64,000 nucleotides of DNA from Ailanthus altissimus (taxonomy: Eukaryota; Streptophyta; Magnoliopsida; Sapindales; Simaroubaceae): NCBI GenBank assembly GCA_946807835.1, contig OX327710.1:14620501-14684500 (forward strand), in the 5' to 3' direction. Under the pieces are notes generated by a model. It had not been told where the DNA came from. It was given only the letters and a program-made list of their open reading frames with translations, and made no database searches. Made by a program: the position numbers and the translations under genes. Below, one piece after another: positions 1-10,984 of the stretch (the first letter of the stretch is position 1; every line of letters starts with the position of its first letter).

Positions 1-489
1 TATCTTAAAGTCACTTAAGTTGTTTTCGGACATTTTAAAATAATAAAGAGGTAAGTGAATTAAGTGAAACAAGAGGAGGATAAATCGTCACTTCCTTATG
101 TAATTTTAGCACCCGTTGGATTCAAGAAGTCTACGATTTATATTTTTTATTTTACAATTTTTTTAAAAGAAAATAACTTGTATGTCTTTAGAAAAGCACA
201 AAAAATAATTATTTTTCAAAAAATAAAATATGCCATACCAAATATAAATTTATTATTGTTTCCTTTTAATCATGCGCTAATGCATGTACAAGTTAAATAA
301 AAGAAGGTAAGAAATGATATTAAATATGAATAATATTATATTTTTATAGTTGCGATATAAATTTTGTATCTCAATTATATAAATATTGCATATGAGAGTT
401 TGTTACAACGGTAAATTCTGGAGGTTAAAGGTTCGAGCCATGACGGATGTTGGAGTAGTTGATTTATGCTTCTTGTTTTATAAGAGTCT
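1..489. other. AT-rich intergenic DNA, no gene seen
   Basis: No domain, splice pattern or RNA gene could be recognised. A GGTTCGAGCC sequence near 431-441 resembles a tRNA B box, but no matching A box or target duplication was found around it. Confidence 0.5.
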
Positions 490-1170
490 TTTAGTTTGGA
501 TGAGATGTGCTCAAAGATATACATTTTGCCCCTAAAAATATTTCGATAGCTTAGTCTAATTATAATATTCTGTGCATGTTGTTCTTAAAAAATTTTTTCG
601 AACGTTAAATTAGTTGATTTTTTCTTCTAATTTTATGAGAGTCTTCTAGTTTGGGTGAGATGTACGTGTTACTCTTGAAAAAATTCTAATAATTTAATCT
701 GATTATAATATTTTGTGCGTGATGCTCTAAAAATATTTTTAATAATATAGTTTGATTATAATATCGCCCTTCTAGTTTGTATGAGATGTGCTCAAGGATG
801 TACATGTTACTCTTAAAACATTTCCGATACCTTTTAGTTTGGTTGAGAGGTGCTCAAAGATGTATATGTTGCTTCTAATATTTTTTGATAATTTAGTCTT
901 ATTATAATATTCTATGCGTGTTGCTCTCGAAATATTTTTAATAGTATAATTTGATTATAATATTAGAGCCTTTTAGTTTACGCGAAATATACTTAAAGAT
1001 GTACATATAGTTCTAAAAATAATTTTGATAATATAATTTGATTATAATATTAATAGTATAATCTCATGTATATTGATTATAATATTAATAATATAGATTG
1101 ATGTATGCATTGATCTAAATTTTTTTTAATAATATAATATAATTTAAATATTAATAATATAGTAAGATGT
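490..1170. repeat. Degenerate tandem repeat, unit roughly 60-130 bp
   Basis: A composite unit recurs at about 490, 645, 773, 833 and 970. Each copy opens with a TTTTAGTTTGG-like segment, then GAGATGTGCTCAAAGATG, then GTTGCTCT..AAAATATTTT and a closing TTTGATTATAATATT. Copies vary in length because the second half is sometimes repeated or missing. No coding potential is seen. It is probably an old minisatellite or the decayed interior of a transposon. Confidence 0.6.
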
Positions 1171-2639
1171 TTATAAAAAATATACTCTGACGTAGTATTA
1201 ACATCGTCTAAAAACAATTATATGAACATAAAAACAATTGACTTTTGAAGCTTCCACGTGGCTGTATTAAATACGTAATTAATTTGTTTTTCATGCAACA
1301 AATTAAGTACTTGCAGTCCCTTTTTTCAGTCTTCTTCTCTATATATATTCCTTTAGGGTCACCAATAAAGCCAATTTCGGACTCAAAATTTTCTCATGAC
1401 AGCTTAATAACAAATAAAATTGTAAATTTCTTAAATAAACAGATTTCTTTTTATAAGCAACAATATTATTCCATTATGTACAAATTAACCAAACCTAATC
1501 TGTATACATAAACTATATGATTAATGTGCTTAATTTATGCACCGCACAAGTTATATTGCTTAAAGATACTTCTCTTTCTGGTTTTGGCCATTTTTCAAAA
1601 TTTTGTTAATGCATATCATGTGTCTCAATATTTATGTGGCTACAAAATGAAGTCAATTCACTTCGTGTTCTATTTTTCATGGTAGGTGGCCAGACAAGAA
1701 TTAGAGTATGAAACTTAAGAGACTAAACAAAACCAGAATTGAAATTCGAACATAAATTTGAGATATTTTTCGAAAAGTTGATCTTTTATCCTTTGTGCCA
1801 TAACCACAAGTTTTTGATCTTATGATAATGACGTCCAATTTCATATGGCCGATTTGAAAACCTTTGAAAACACACGGCTGGTCATCTTCATAAAAAAACA
1901 AGGTGAAAATTTCTAATGTAATGCAAAATTTGAGGTCTATAGTACTGAAAACGATCAGTTTGGCAAGCATTATTGGCCAAAATTTTTCGGCTTGTATTAT
2001 TCTACTTATACATTAATATTAAGACGTAAGATATAATCTTAATCATTTGAAGTGAAGTACATTTATTTGTATAAAACAAATAGGAGTAGTACTTCTGCTG
2101 CTTGTTTCCATTTCGTTTCTTCGACTCACAAATATGGTCTTTTAATTTCTTCATTCGGCCAGGTTTCAAATGTATTAAAGTTGTTGATCGTAGATTCTGG
2201 TTCTCAGCTCAAACACTAATTACTTAAAAGATAGAATTTATACTTTAGGAATGATTTTTTGGCCCAAAGTCGGGCTGATCCTGCTCTTATCGAACTCTCT
2301 TAGTTAGTGATATAAACTTTAGTTGTTGTAATCACAAAAAAGGGTTTAAGTCTGCATTGATAATTGTTTTCGGTAATAACTTTTTGATGTTTAAGTTAGA
2401 AATTCTTGTTAATTAGAGAATAAATTTTTGTGTTGTGAGTTTAATGAATCACTTGTTTGCTCTCACGCGTGAGCAATGACTCTTTATTATATAGGTTCTT
2501 TGAGCATTTAGCTCATAGGTTTCTCTTATTTTAGGGGTCATGCATATAGTCTAAAATTATAAAAGTTGTTGGTTAGTTGTCTTGTCATCCACGTTTTATC
2601 AAGGGACATGGATAATGTGCTTTGTCTCACAAGACTTTT
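1171..2639. other. Intergenic, AT-rich, nothing recognisable
   Basis: Short open frames occur on both strands, but none matches a protein family and none has convincing splice sites. A small perfect palindrome with core TCACGCGTGA lies near 2464-2473. The stretch ends at the gypsy LTR. Confidence 0.45.
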
Positions 2640-3120
2640 CAGAATCATATAATTTTAGATGTTTTGCATGCTAAAACAGGTTAAAAAATATCACATAAAG
2701 AGAGATGAAAAACACGCATACCAAGTATTTGAGAAAAAACTTTTTATTATAACTAAAAAAAAAACTAATATTGATTTGTACAATTGAGGAGAGAGACCCT
2801 TATATACTACTAGCTCTATATAGTCAATGGTTAGGATCTTAATATGCTATATAACGATCTAATAGTGTATATATAAGTTTAGAAAATATGCTAAAAAATA
2901 TTTTATTATTCCACTACTTTTTCACATATTTCAATGAATATTCTTCTTCCAAATAAGGGTGTACATTCATTATAAATTACGGGCTTAGCTTGGATTCCAT
3001 TAAAATCAACGAGTCTTTTAGAAGTTCCAGTCCATGTACTGTTCACCAGCCCACATAGCTTATAGGAAACTTTATTATGCACCAAATGTTCGAGAAAATG
3101 TATGAGAACATTGGAGAGAG
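2640..3120 (-). repeat. Gypsy 3' LTR (degenerate)
   Basis: It aligns along its length with 5662-6160. Shared blocks include the CACATAAAGAGAGATGA-like segment, GATCTAACAGTGTATATA and the CACATATTTCAA block. The left edge is approximate because the terminal inverted bases have decayed. Confidence 0.75.
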
Positions 3121-3136
3121 ACTTTTCCCCCCACCA
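3121..3136 (-). other. Polypurine tract next to the gypsy 3' LTR
   Basis: The minus strand reads TGGTGGGGGGAAAAGT immediately upstream of the LTR edge. This is the position and composition expected for the plus-strand primer of an LTR retrotransposon. Confidence 0.7.
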
Positions 3137-3224
3137 AATTCATGTATTGCCCTTGTCGTGTCTTTACTAGAACTTGCACACTTTATTCTTCAAACTACCA
3201 CAGTGCGCTCTCGTGTTTCTAGCT

Positions 3225-3573
3225 TGTTTCTATATCATGGTAACCTTTTTCACTTGACAAAATACTTATGACTTGGAGCGTATTTCTTATTCCTTACCAT
3301 CTGTTTGTCAAGGATGAGTTCTGCCTTTTTGTCATCAAGTGTGAAAATCCTCAAAGGTTCCTAAGTGAGTGGCTCATGCTCCGTGTCTTTTGTACCCTCA
3401 GGGTATAGCTTCCAACAGTTTCTAAGAATTATTGGATGCAACCATCGTCTCGATGGAAAACCTACCTTATACGAGACATTGCCAACCCTATTGACAACAG
3501 AAATTGGCCCTTCGTCCATACGATAAAAGCCTTTGTGAAGTAGGCATGCTGACTTGTGTGGTATTGGAAGCAT
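3225..3573 (-). pseudogene. Gypsy integrase C-terminal and chromodomain-like remnant
   Basis: The frame contains EGPISVVNRVGNVSYKV followed by a conserved HP..L..C.K.Y pattern. This matches the C-terminal domain of gypsy integrases, where the usual motif is GPF.V..RVG.VAY.L...IHP.FHVS.LK.Y. After a stop there is a segment with KYFVK then KRLP, resembling the EYLVKWKGLP core of chromovirus chromodomains. Stops replace the expected tryptophan and the residue after P. It would be the 3' end of pol, next to the polypurine tract. The HHCC and DDE parts are missing. Confidence 0.75.
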
Positions 3574-4104
3574 TTATTCTATCACCAAGTCCATCGCACT
3601 ATACTTAACATGCTGCCGCTTATCATTAATAAACTTTTTACGCTGTAAAAGCACACTATATGACGCCTTAATTTATGGATGGCTCTCGCACCTTACAACT
3701 CTCCAAGTTGCCCTTACAATTCTTTTAACTCCGGTTGAGGTGTTTGGTATGATATTGTGGTTGGAAGCTTTACCCATGCTTTAATTTACCCTCATGATAA
3801 ATTGCACCTCTTGGTAGTGGTTTTTTCAATATAATAGTTAGCATGACCTCTTTATGCTCCCAGAGCACTCTCGTAACCTTTGGTGGTAGCTCGTCCTTCC
3901 CCCGTTTCACCTTGTAAGCCATCCCTAACATTATGACTAGATATATTTCTTTGTTGGGTTTCGCATCTCCTTTAGTTTCATTATGGAAAGAAGTTTTATA
4001 TTAGTGTTTGGCTTGGATCACCCACCTTTAGACTTATCTACTATCGATATCCTCCATGATGTACATAGTTATATCGAAGAAGTGGCACCACGTCGTATTA
4101 CCTT

Positions 4105-4377
4105 AAGAACTCTATACCAAGCACCACATCAAAATTATTAAAGAGGTGCTACTGAAAAATTCACCTCATCACACCAAGACCCTAGGTGTACTTTGACCCC
4201 TCGAACCACCATATCTTGTAGCTTGACTACAACGTTTATGAATTTGAGGTATCCCTTATCTTTCTCTAACTTAAGGCCTAAGTATTCTGCTTTCACACAC
4301 TTTATAAAGTTGTTCGTTGCTTCAATATCTATTAGCACTTGAGTCCTCTTACCGTAGATGTAGGCTTCAATGAACAT
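4105..4377 (-). pseudogene. Gypsy retropepsin-like aspartic protease fragment
   Basis: The 79-residue frame from 4377 includes VLIDIEATNNFI, matching the plant gypsy protease active site VLIDTGATHNFI. The catalytic D-T-G is changed to D-I-E. Downstream, an F-D-V-V-L-G segment at about 4110-4140 matches the DFDVVLGMDWL motif typical of this protease. The fragment lies between gag/CCHC and the deletion junction, in the normal gypsy order. The altered active site makes proteolysis unlikely. Confidence 0.8.
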
Positions 4378-4504
4378 CAGTGCCTTTCTCGTTGTGCATG
4401 GGCAGCCTGTTTGACTTTAAAAGTACTAAGCATACAAATATCCCATTTGCTTTGCTTACATATCTCTTGTGCCCCAAATATTACCTTGAGATCTTTTTTC
4501 TTTG

Positions 4505-5060
4505 AACGATCCTTAATCTAATGATCTATGTTACAAAAGAAGCAGCTCGTCTTCAATCCATTACCTTTATGGTTGTCGCACTTCTGCTCTTTTCACTAAT
4601 CGTCTTTCTCCTTTTTTTTGGAGGATGAGACTCCTTAGTTCCCCTACTTTTGCTGTAATTAGGCTTAAAATTCTTTGACTTTCTTACTTATTCCTTACAG
4701 TAATCTATAAGCATACCTACTAATGTAAAGGTGTTAGATATATTCGCCACTCCATGTTGCTTCAACTCATTAGATGTATATATTTGTAACATATCTAAAA
4801 AATTGAACAATAAATCCTCCTCACTCATGTTAAAGATTTGCAGCATCAATAGGGAGTACTCCTTTACATACTCATTAATGGACTTAGTTTGCTTTAATTC
4901 CTTCAGCCACTTATGAACGTAATGCACCACATTCTCCAGATAGAATTGACGATTCAACTTTCGTTGCCTATGTGTTGAAAGTGCAGGTACTCGTATGAAT
5001 CTCCTCGATTTTTCTATGTGACAACAGAATTACATGATCAGAAAGATATAATGTTAGGGG
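4505..5060 (-). pseudogene. Gypsy gag (retrotransposon capsid) with degraded CCHC knuckle
   Basis: The frame 4957-4688 contains the pattern KELKQTKSINEYVKEYSLL, then MSEEDLLFNFLDMLQ, characteristic of the plant retrotrans_gag domain. Around 4505-4544 a C-F-F-C-N-I-D-H arrangement, with a stop and no final Cys, looks like a broken CCHC zinc knuckle. Upstream sequence to the primer-binding site has helical, charged gag-like content but is broken by stops. The protein would have formed the virus-like particle shell; it is now a pseudogene. Confidence 0.8.
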
Positions 5061-5646
5061 TATTTAATTTATTCTCATCTTATATGCCCATGATATCGAA
5101 GTATCTCTCCATTTGCCTAAAATATTTGTCGAGCTTCTTGGCATTCCACTTGCCACGAACTCATTTAGCTTAAAAGCCTTAACTCTTAGTGTAACTACTG
5201 TAACTTGAGTGGCAACAACCCATTTGCCATTACTTATTCGCACAATTCCATGTTCTCATTGATAGTTTCAAACTCTTTATGCAGCTCCTTCACTTGGGCT
5301 TCAATTTTGTCTATAGTGAAATATATCTTATCTTGAAAAGTCTTGATCTAATCTTACTACTTTTTAATATAGCTCTTGATGGATGTGTCGATGAAGGAGC
5401 ACAACTCGTCCTCTTAAGCATCAAGGCCTACATTTAGCTTCTCAAATTACTGTTCTAACTCCTTAAGGTGATCAATTGTCTTTTTCATAGTACCACCAAG
5501 CTTCTTCACTATAGTCCCTAAATCATGGCTTGGATCAGAGGACTTCTCACAAGGTACACTTTCATGCCTCATAGCTTTGGGGTCTCTACCCCTCTCTTCA
5601 GTTACTTCCGATGATATTGTTATGTCTTTTATTATTTTTTTTGAAC

Positions 5647-5660
5647 CCTTGTAATACCAA
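5647..5660 (-). other. Primer-binding-like site of the gypsy element
   Basis: The minus strand reads TTGGTATTACAAGG just inside the 5' LTR. It is a degenerate match to the initiator-methionine tRNA site TGGTATCAGAGC used by many plant LTR elements. Confidence 0.5.
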
Positions 5661-5661
5661 A

Positions 5662-6160
5662 TGTTACGAAATTTTTTTAGAACTGTGGAACCTCAAACAT
5701 TTTATGTGCTAAGCAGTATGAAAAACACCACACAAAGAGAGAGATGAAAAATATGCACACTAAGTGTTTGAAAAAAACTCTCTATTATGACTGAAAAAGG
5801 TACAAGTTAAGATTGATTTGTCCAACTGAAAGTCTTTCCTTTTATATATTACTAACTCTATACAATTAACGACTAAAATTTTAAGATGCCATACAGCGAT
5901 CTAACAGTGTATATACAATACGAAAAAATATGCCAAAGAATATTTTAATATGCTACCACATATTTCAAAGAATATTTTCTTTCCAGATAAGGGGGTACAT
6001 TTCTTATAAGTAGTGGATTTGATCCGTATCTTTATTAAAGTCAATGGGCCTTCTAAAAGCTCTAATCCATATACCGCTCCATTAGTCCATATAGTCTTTA
6101 AGAAGTTTTGTTGCGCATTTACTATTCAAAAAAGTGTTTGAGAACATTTGAGGCGTAACA
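5662..6160 (-). repeat. Gypsy 5' LTR
   Basis: It is 499 bp, bounded on the plus strand by TGTTACG and CGTAACA, a short terminal inverted repeat typical of LTRs. It is a direct repeat of 2640-3120. Confidence 0.8.
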
Positions 6161-7198
6161 TCTGCCTAGCCTGAATTCTTCGATGTCATGGGTTGGGTTG
6201 GTCTCAAGTGCTCCAGAGGTCATAATATCACTAAGTGTATGAAGAGTTACAGATCATTGGGAAGCATGGGTTCTAAATCTTAGTTAAAGTCTTTGGAGGA
6301 GTGCACTATATTACCAAGTTTAGCATTGGTTAGGTGGTGAGAGATTTGTGTGGCTAGATTAGGATTTGCTCCCGGCCCATTAAGAATCATGCTCGATGAT
6401 TGCAAATCGAGCACGAGCTAACTATAAATTAGGCTCGATGTCTAGCATAAATTAACTTTATCATGGGTTTGTTCACTTTAACCCTTAGTGAGTATGAGCT
6501 CGACCATTTAGGCCTTAGCAAGTCAGGCCAAAATTCTTAGACAACAAAAGTACATATCATTTTTTTTTAATTGACTTAATTTTATAAATTAAGAAAGTAA
6601 TTAATGATTATCTTAAATGAGGGTCTAATTTTAGACCATTATAGGCTATAAAAAAATGAATTGATACAACATACAAACTACAATATTCACATTTTTGTAT
6701 TTTGCATCTTGAGATATTATAGGACATGGTAATATATAGTATGCCCTTGAGATAAAGGCTATGTGTATTTATAAATGTTATTTTAACAATAATCACATAA
6801 TCAGATCTATGTTGATGTCTTGAATATAATTTTTTCCTTAAATTAAAAAATAGATATTATTATCAATACCTTTAAGGTATGATCTAATTATAACAATATT
6901 CATAAATTTAAAAATTTGACATTAATATTCAATTTTTTTTTAATAAAATATACATAAATGCATTTAATAATTGAAGCTAGTTTGAAATTCCTGACGAAAT
7001 ATTCCAATGTGTTAACACATATCAAGGGAAACTTTATTGATGGTCAAAGCAACACATATATGATCGATCAAATACAAAATTTAATCACTCCTACCTACCT
7101 ACCTACCTACGTACATATATATTTATAGCAATGAATCACAACTTTATTCTGTATAAAATGCTGAAGGATAAGAACTAGAAATTTCTCTAAACGTATAT
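6161..7198. other. Spacer between the gypsy element and the phytocyanin 3' end
   Basis: AT-rich and without a recognisable gene. A (CTAC)n tetranucleotide run lies at about 7090-7112. The last ~100 bp before 7199 probably form the phytocyanin 3' UTR. An open frame at 6608-6796 has no family resemblance. Confidence 0.45.
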
Positions 7199-8355
7199 CT
7201 AAAAGAAGCCCTGCATAACAATAGCCAACATGGAGACCAAAATACTAGCCAAAACAATAGATAACGAAGATTCAGTGATGATGGTGGAATTAGTTGGCGG
7301 AATAGTGGAGCCAGTGGGACCGGATGTCGGGCCTGATGTAGGAGCCGGAGTGCAATCAGCGGGGGTGCCGGAAGTGGGAGAAGGAGTGGTGGGAGTTGTT
7401 GGTGTTGGATTGCCGGTGGGGGAAGGTGAGCTACCTGGAGTTGCTGATACTGTAATGGCTAGCTTTTGGCCAAATTGGCAATGCTGGCTGAATGTGCAAA
7501 TGTAGTAGTGGTCTCCAGCGGAGTCCAGGGTGATGTTTGCGTTGCCGTTCGTGATTAGGTTTCCGATAGGGTTTGAGGAAGTGCATTCATCGTACGATGC
7601 CTTTGGTACTTGTTGTACGTCATGATCATTTGTGACAAAGTTGAAAGCTACAATACAAACAAATTAATATATAGTAAGAGACAATAAATAATGTATTTTA
7701 ATTAGTTCAAATAAAAAATTCTATATTTATATGACTGAAGTGATCATTGCTCCCACATTCTCATGTACATGAATTGTACAAAATACTTTTAAACAATCAA
7801 AAGCAACTTAATCTCTTTGTGTTTAATGAATTAAAATAGATAAAAAGAACTTTGAGGATTAAAAGAGAACACATATTATGTGTTAATTGAAATATAGGGA
7901 GATTAGTTTGGGATGTTGAAAAAACACTTGGGATGTATTAATTTTAATAACAAAAGTAGCTTTGTGGGGAAACACTTCCAAGTGTTTTTATATGCCTTTT
8001 TATTTCAAATTCTTACAGAAGTACTCTCAAATTAATGCAAGTTGAATTTCCCATTTACATATGCTAAATGTTAAATAACTTTAAACCAATTGATAAATGC
8101 ATAATTAAAAAAAAAATGAAAGCAATTGAATATGAAAAATCAGAGATCAAAGATTAGAAAACACTTACTTAGAACATCACCAATAACAAATCTCTTATTA
8201 GCAACCCAAGTTTCATAAGCCCCAGCACCACCACTCGTCGGAATAGTCCATCCCATACTATCTCCCACCACATGCACCGTCTGCGCCTCCACACATCCCC
8301 TTAAAGCCACCGCCGCGATAACCCCAACAAAAATTACACAAACAAACTTCTCCAT
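7199..8355 (-). CDS. Phytocyanin, stellacyanin-type blue copper protein with arabinogalactan-like tail and GPI signal
   Basis: Exon 1 is 8355-8169 and exon 2 is 7647-7199, with a 521-bp intron (8168-7648; donor GTAAGT, acceptor TTGTAG, phase 1). The spliced frame is 211 codons plus stop. Residues 1-24 form a signal peptide ending VEA before QT. Residues 25-130 are the plastocyanin-like domain (VGDSMGWT, then F.IGDVL at the exon join). Inferred copper ligands are His71, Cys113, His118 and Gln123, with Cys84-Cys119 as the likely disulfide. Axial Gln is the stellacyanin hallmark. Residues 131-182 are rich in Pro, Ser and Thr, as in glycosylated phytocyanins. Residues 190-211 are a hydrophobic tail fitting a GPI-anchor signal. 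It is likely an extracellular, membrane-tethered copper protein; electron transfer is a family-level inference. The intron sits at the usual phytocyanin position. Confidence 0.93.
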
Positions 8356-8473
8356 ATCTATCTGTTTAAAGTAAATTTAATTTGCTAAGGCTTAGCTCTT
8401 TGATGAATATAATATTACTGTGTTTGTGCACAATTCAATGATGAGATGCAATATTTTGAAGGTTTTAAAGTGT

Positions 8474-8481
8474 TTATATAG
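8474..8481 (-). promoter_or_regulatory. TATA box of the phytocyanin gene
   Basis: The minus strand reads CTATATAAAC, about 120 bp upstream of the ATG. This would place transcription start near 8445 and give a 5' UTR of about 90 bp. Confidence 0.6.
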
Positions 8482-9277
8482 CGTAGTTGTGCTTGCGTTA
8501 ATTAACTAGACGCGGCTTTGACAGGGAGATCAGGAGAAGCGACCAGGCACCAACGTAGAAGGTGTTCTAGATGCCGGTCTTGTGTGTAAATTTGCTTCGG
8601 GAGACCACTGGCTCTCTAATATGTCAATGAGGCCGTGACCCTTAGACTCAAGGTTGAAAGTGTCAACTTTAAAGGCTAATATGCATGGCATTTAATTTTG
8701 TTTATGGCATTGGCGGCCATGCAAATTCTTTGTATCATTCAAACATAGTAAGTTGCAAGCTTGACTCGTACTTTCTACGTAATTGGAAGGTTCTTCTTCA
8801 CTAAATTGAATCTTGATCGTCCATACTATCCTTTTCCATAAAAAGAGGGGGAAAAAACGTAGTATTTCTCAATTATTAGTTAATACTGAGAAGTCTAAAA
8901 CACATTACGGAGGACAAGAAGTTCATAAATTTCTATAATACATGCCTTTATTTTATAAACTCTGTTATTGTACTGCAATAAAAACATTTCAAATTTATTA
9001 AGTAAAATTGTTATACCAAATTATATGTACAAAAAATAAATAAAGTTTTATTTTGAAAATTATTAGAAGAATTGATACTCTTATAGTATCTTCTGTTGTA
9101 TTGAGTGTTATTTTATTTATATCCACCCATTTATGAGATTGTTTCTGTAAAATAATTTTTAAGTGAATATACATATTAAGATATTGTTATTTTCCTTATT
9201 AGTCATACAAAATGTATATGGTGAATTTTTTGTTTAAATAGTATTTGTATATTGTCCATAGGTTCCATAAAAGGTTA
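8482..9277. other. Upstream region of the phytocyanin gene
   Basis: No gene is seen. The first ~200 bp are less AT-rich than the surroundings and are the probable promoter region. The rest is AT-rich spacer up to the LTR fragment. Confidence 0.45.
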
Positions 9278-9590
9278 TGTTAGAATTTTAATGATTCAAA
9301 ATTAAGTTTGAGTTTGATTTTGTGTTAGAAACTAAGGAGGAGTCAAATACGAGGTCAAATACATTGGACGTATGATAAAGGGCAGAAATGAGGATCCGAA
9401 AGTGAGAAGGAACAAGAAGGAGCAAGGGAAGGCCAGTTCCAGGCCTTGGCGCCATGGCGCTACTTGTTGCTCGCACCAATGCCCAATTTTGAAAAAACAT
9501 AAGTTTTAAATTTTTAAGTGTTTTTAAGTCGATTTTGAACTTTTCTTTTATGTGAACTCCTATTTCAATAAAAAATAAAATTTTTAGAAA
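9278..9590 (+). repeat. Truncated LTR, family X (GC-module version)
   Basis: It begins TGTTAGAATTTTAATGATTC, the same start as the LTRs at 10985, 12523 and 14141. A GC-rich segment with GGCGCCATGGCGC is at about 9449-9461. It continues through the shared TTTTGAACTTTTCTTTTAT block, then loses similarity near 9590, so the downstream half is missing. Confidence 0.7.
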
Positions 9591-10984
9591 TGATTTAGAG
9601 CTTACATAAGTGAAAATTTCTTTAACATAGCATCATAGCTATTATTATAAGTGAAAAATTTCAATATCACCAACATCAACTAATCTATCAAAAACCGTCA
9701 AAACAAGTTGTAATCGCCATATGCGCTATCGCTCGACTCATAGTTTTTTGCTGTGTATTTTGCCTTATTGGCAACTTTGCAGAGACAATCTTTCATCAAT
9801 TTATTCAATGTGCCTCAAAGACGTTCATTGGAGTTTGCAATTGGTCTTACACGCCACTTCTAATTCTAGGTTTTCTTTAGTTCTTTGTTGCCCTTTTTCG
9901 CCAATGAGTGCTTTCTCTCAAGCACCACCATTTCAGTCCTCCTTCGCCGATCTATGGTTATGTGTTGTTAGTTTGGTATTATATTGCTTGCCCAAAAACC
10001 CTTCACGGAAATCGAATTTCTCATTGGGGAGTCATTTCCTAGAGTTGAAAGTATCGGGCTCTAAGTATAATTATCAAAGGAGTTGTCTGCTATAATCTCA
10101 AATAGTAGACAGTGCATGAAACTTTTAGGTTCTCTTTGTTTTTTTTTTAATCAAAGGGCATTCTGTTAGATCTGTAAATTACTAGGTGCTGAATACAATT
10201 TAATTGAGGACCCATTTGTCAAAATCTCATTTTTTTTTAAAATTTTAGATTTTTAGGGGCCTTTTTTTTTCTTCTATTTTTTTGTGTTAACTCTAAATTC
10301 ATTGCACCTAGTTTGAGTTTGAGTTCGAGTTCGAGTTCAATTTCAAGTTATTCATGCTATGTTGAATTTTCTTAGAAATATTTGGGTTTACAAATTTGCC
10401 ATTTCAGCTCAAGAGAAATTTTGGTGAGAGAAATTTTGGTGTATTTTTGTTTGGGCAAAATCACCTGATGAAAACTTAGCTTTCGTCTTCTTTTTTCCTT
10501 TAACACAAGTTTGCTGCCTATAATCTCTTGACAGATCACTATAATTTTTTCACAACATTTGCAAACTCTTATTTTCTACTTCTGTTTCTAGTGATTGTCT
10601 TTTTTAACAAACTTATAACTCTACAATAGTAATGTTACTCTCTGAAAATAATTGTTTCTCTTAAATAATAATTGCCTCTTATGCGTGCCGCTAAAGACAT
10701 TTTGGTTTGGCTCTTTGTGGTTTTTTTTATATCTTAAATCAGTTCCCTAGCAACTGCTTTTTATTTTGATTTCTTTGGCTTTCAAAATCATGTTACCTTC
10801 CATAAGCTAATTTGAGTTTAAAAGGGATATTAACTATGATTATTTTGCTTATTAATTGTATTAAATTGTTTTAAATCACATTTCTTATATAAATATATGT
10901 AGATTTCTTTTATAAAAGTTAGGTATTTTCCCATATAGATGTCATCTTATATACCTACGTTTTAAAGTGTTAAATACAAAAATT
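9591..10984. other. Spacer with one unrecognised 124-codon open frame
   Basis: The frame 9721-10095 (+) is the longest here, but it shows no domain, signal or composition that would support a gene. A GAGTTC-type hexamer run lies near 10310-10345. Otherwise AT-rich. Confidence 0.4.

Larger units (their letters stand above)
2640..6160 (-). mobile_element. Deleted Ty3/gypsy retrotransposon (chromovirus-like), non-autonomous remnant
   Basis: Two alignable direct repeats (about 2640-3120 and 5662-6160) bound a 2.5 kb interior. Reading on the minus strand, the interior carries a primer-binding-like site, gag, a CCHC remnant, an aspartic protease, and then the integrase C-terminus with a chromodomain-like tail. 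A polypurine tract abuts the downstream LTR. Reverse transcriptase, RNase H and the integrase core are absent, so an internal deletion removed most of pol. The outer LTR starts TGTTACG and its inner end reads CGTAACA on the minus strand. The two LTRs are clearly diverged and stops interrupt all frames, so the copy is old. Confidence 0.85.

Noticed and set aside
415..445. B-box-like GGTTCGAGCC as a second SINE
   Set aside because: No A box at the right distance, no tail and no target duplication.
490..1170. Regular repeats considered as a CRISPR array
   Set aside because: Units vary in length and sequence, with no constant direct repeat and no cas genes; the genome is a plant nucleus.
4339..4916. 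Plus-strand frames at 4339-4521 and 4731-4916
   Set aside because: They are antisense to gypsy protease and gag, which match known domains on the minus strand.
9721..10095. 124-codon plus-strand open frame
   Set aside because: Longest unassigned frame in its region, but no recognisable domain, no splice context and composition like the surrounding DNA.
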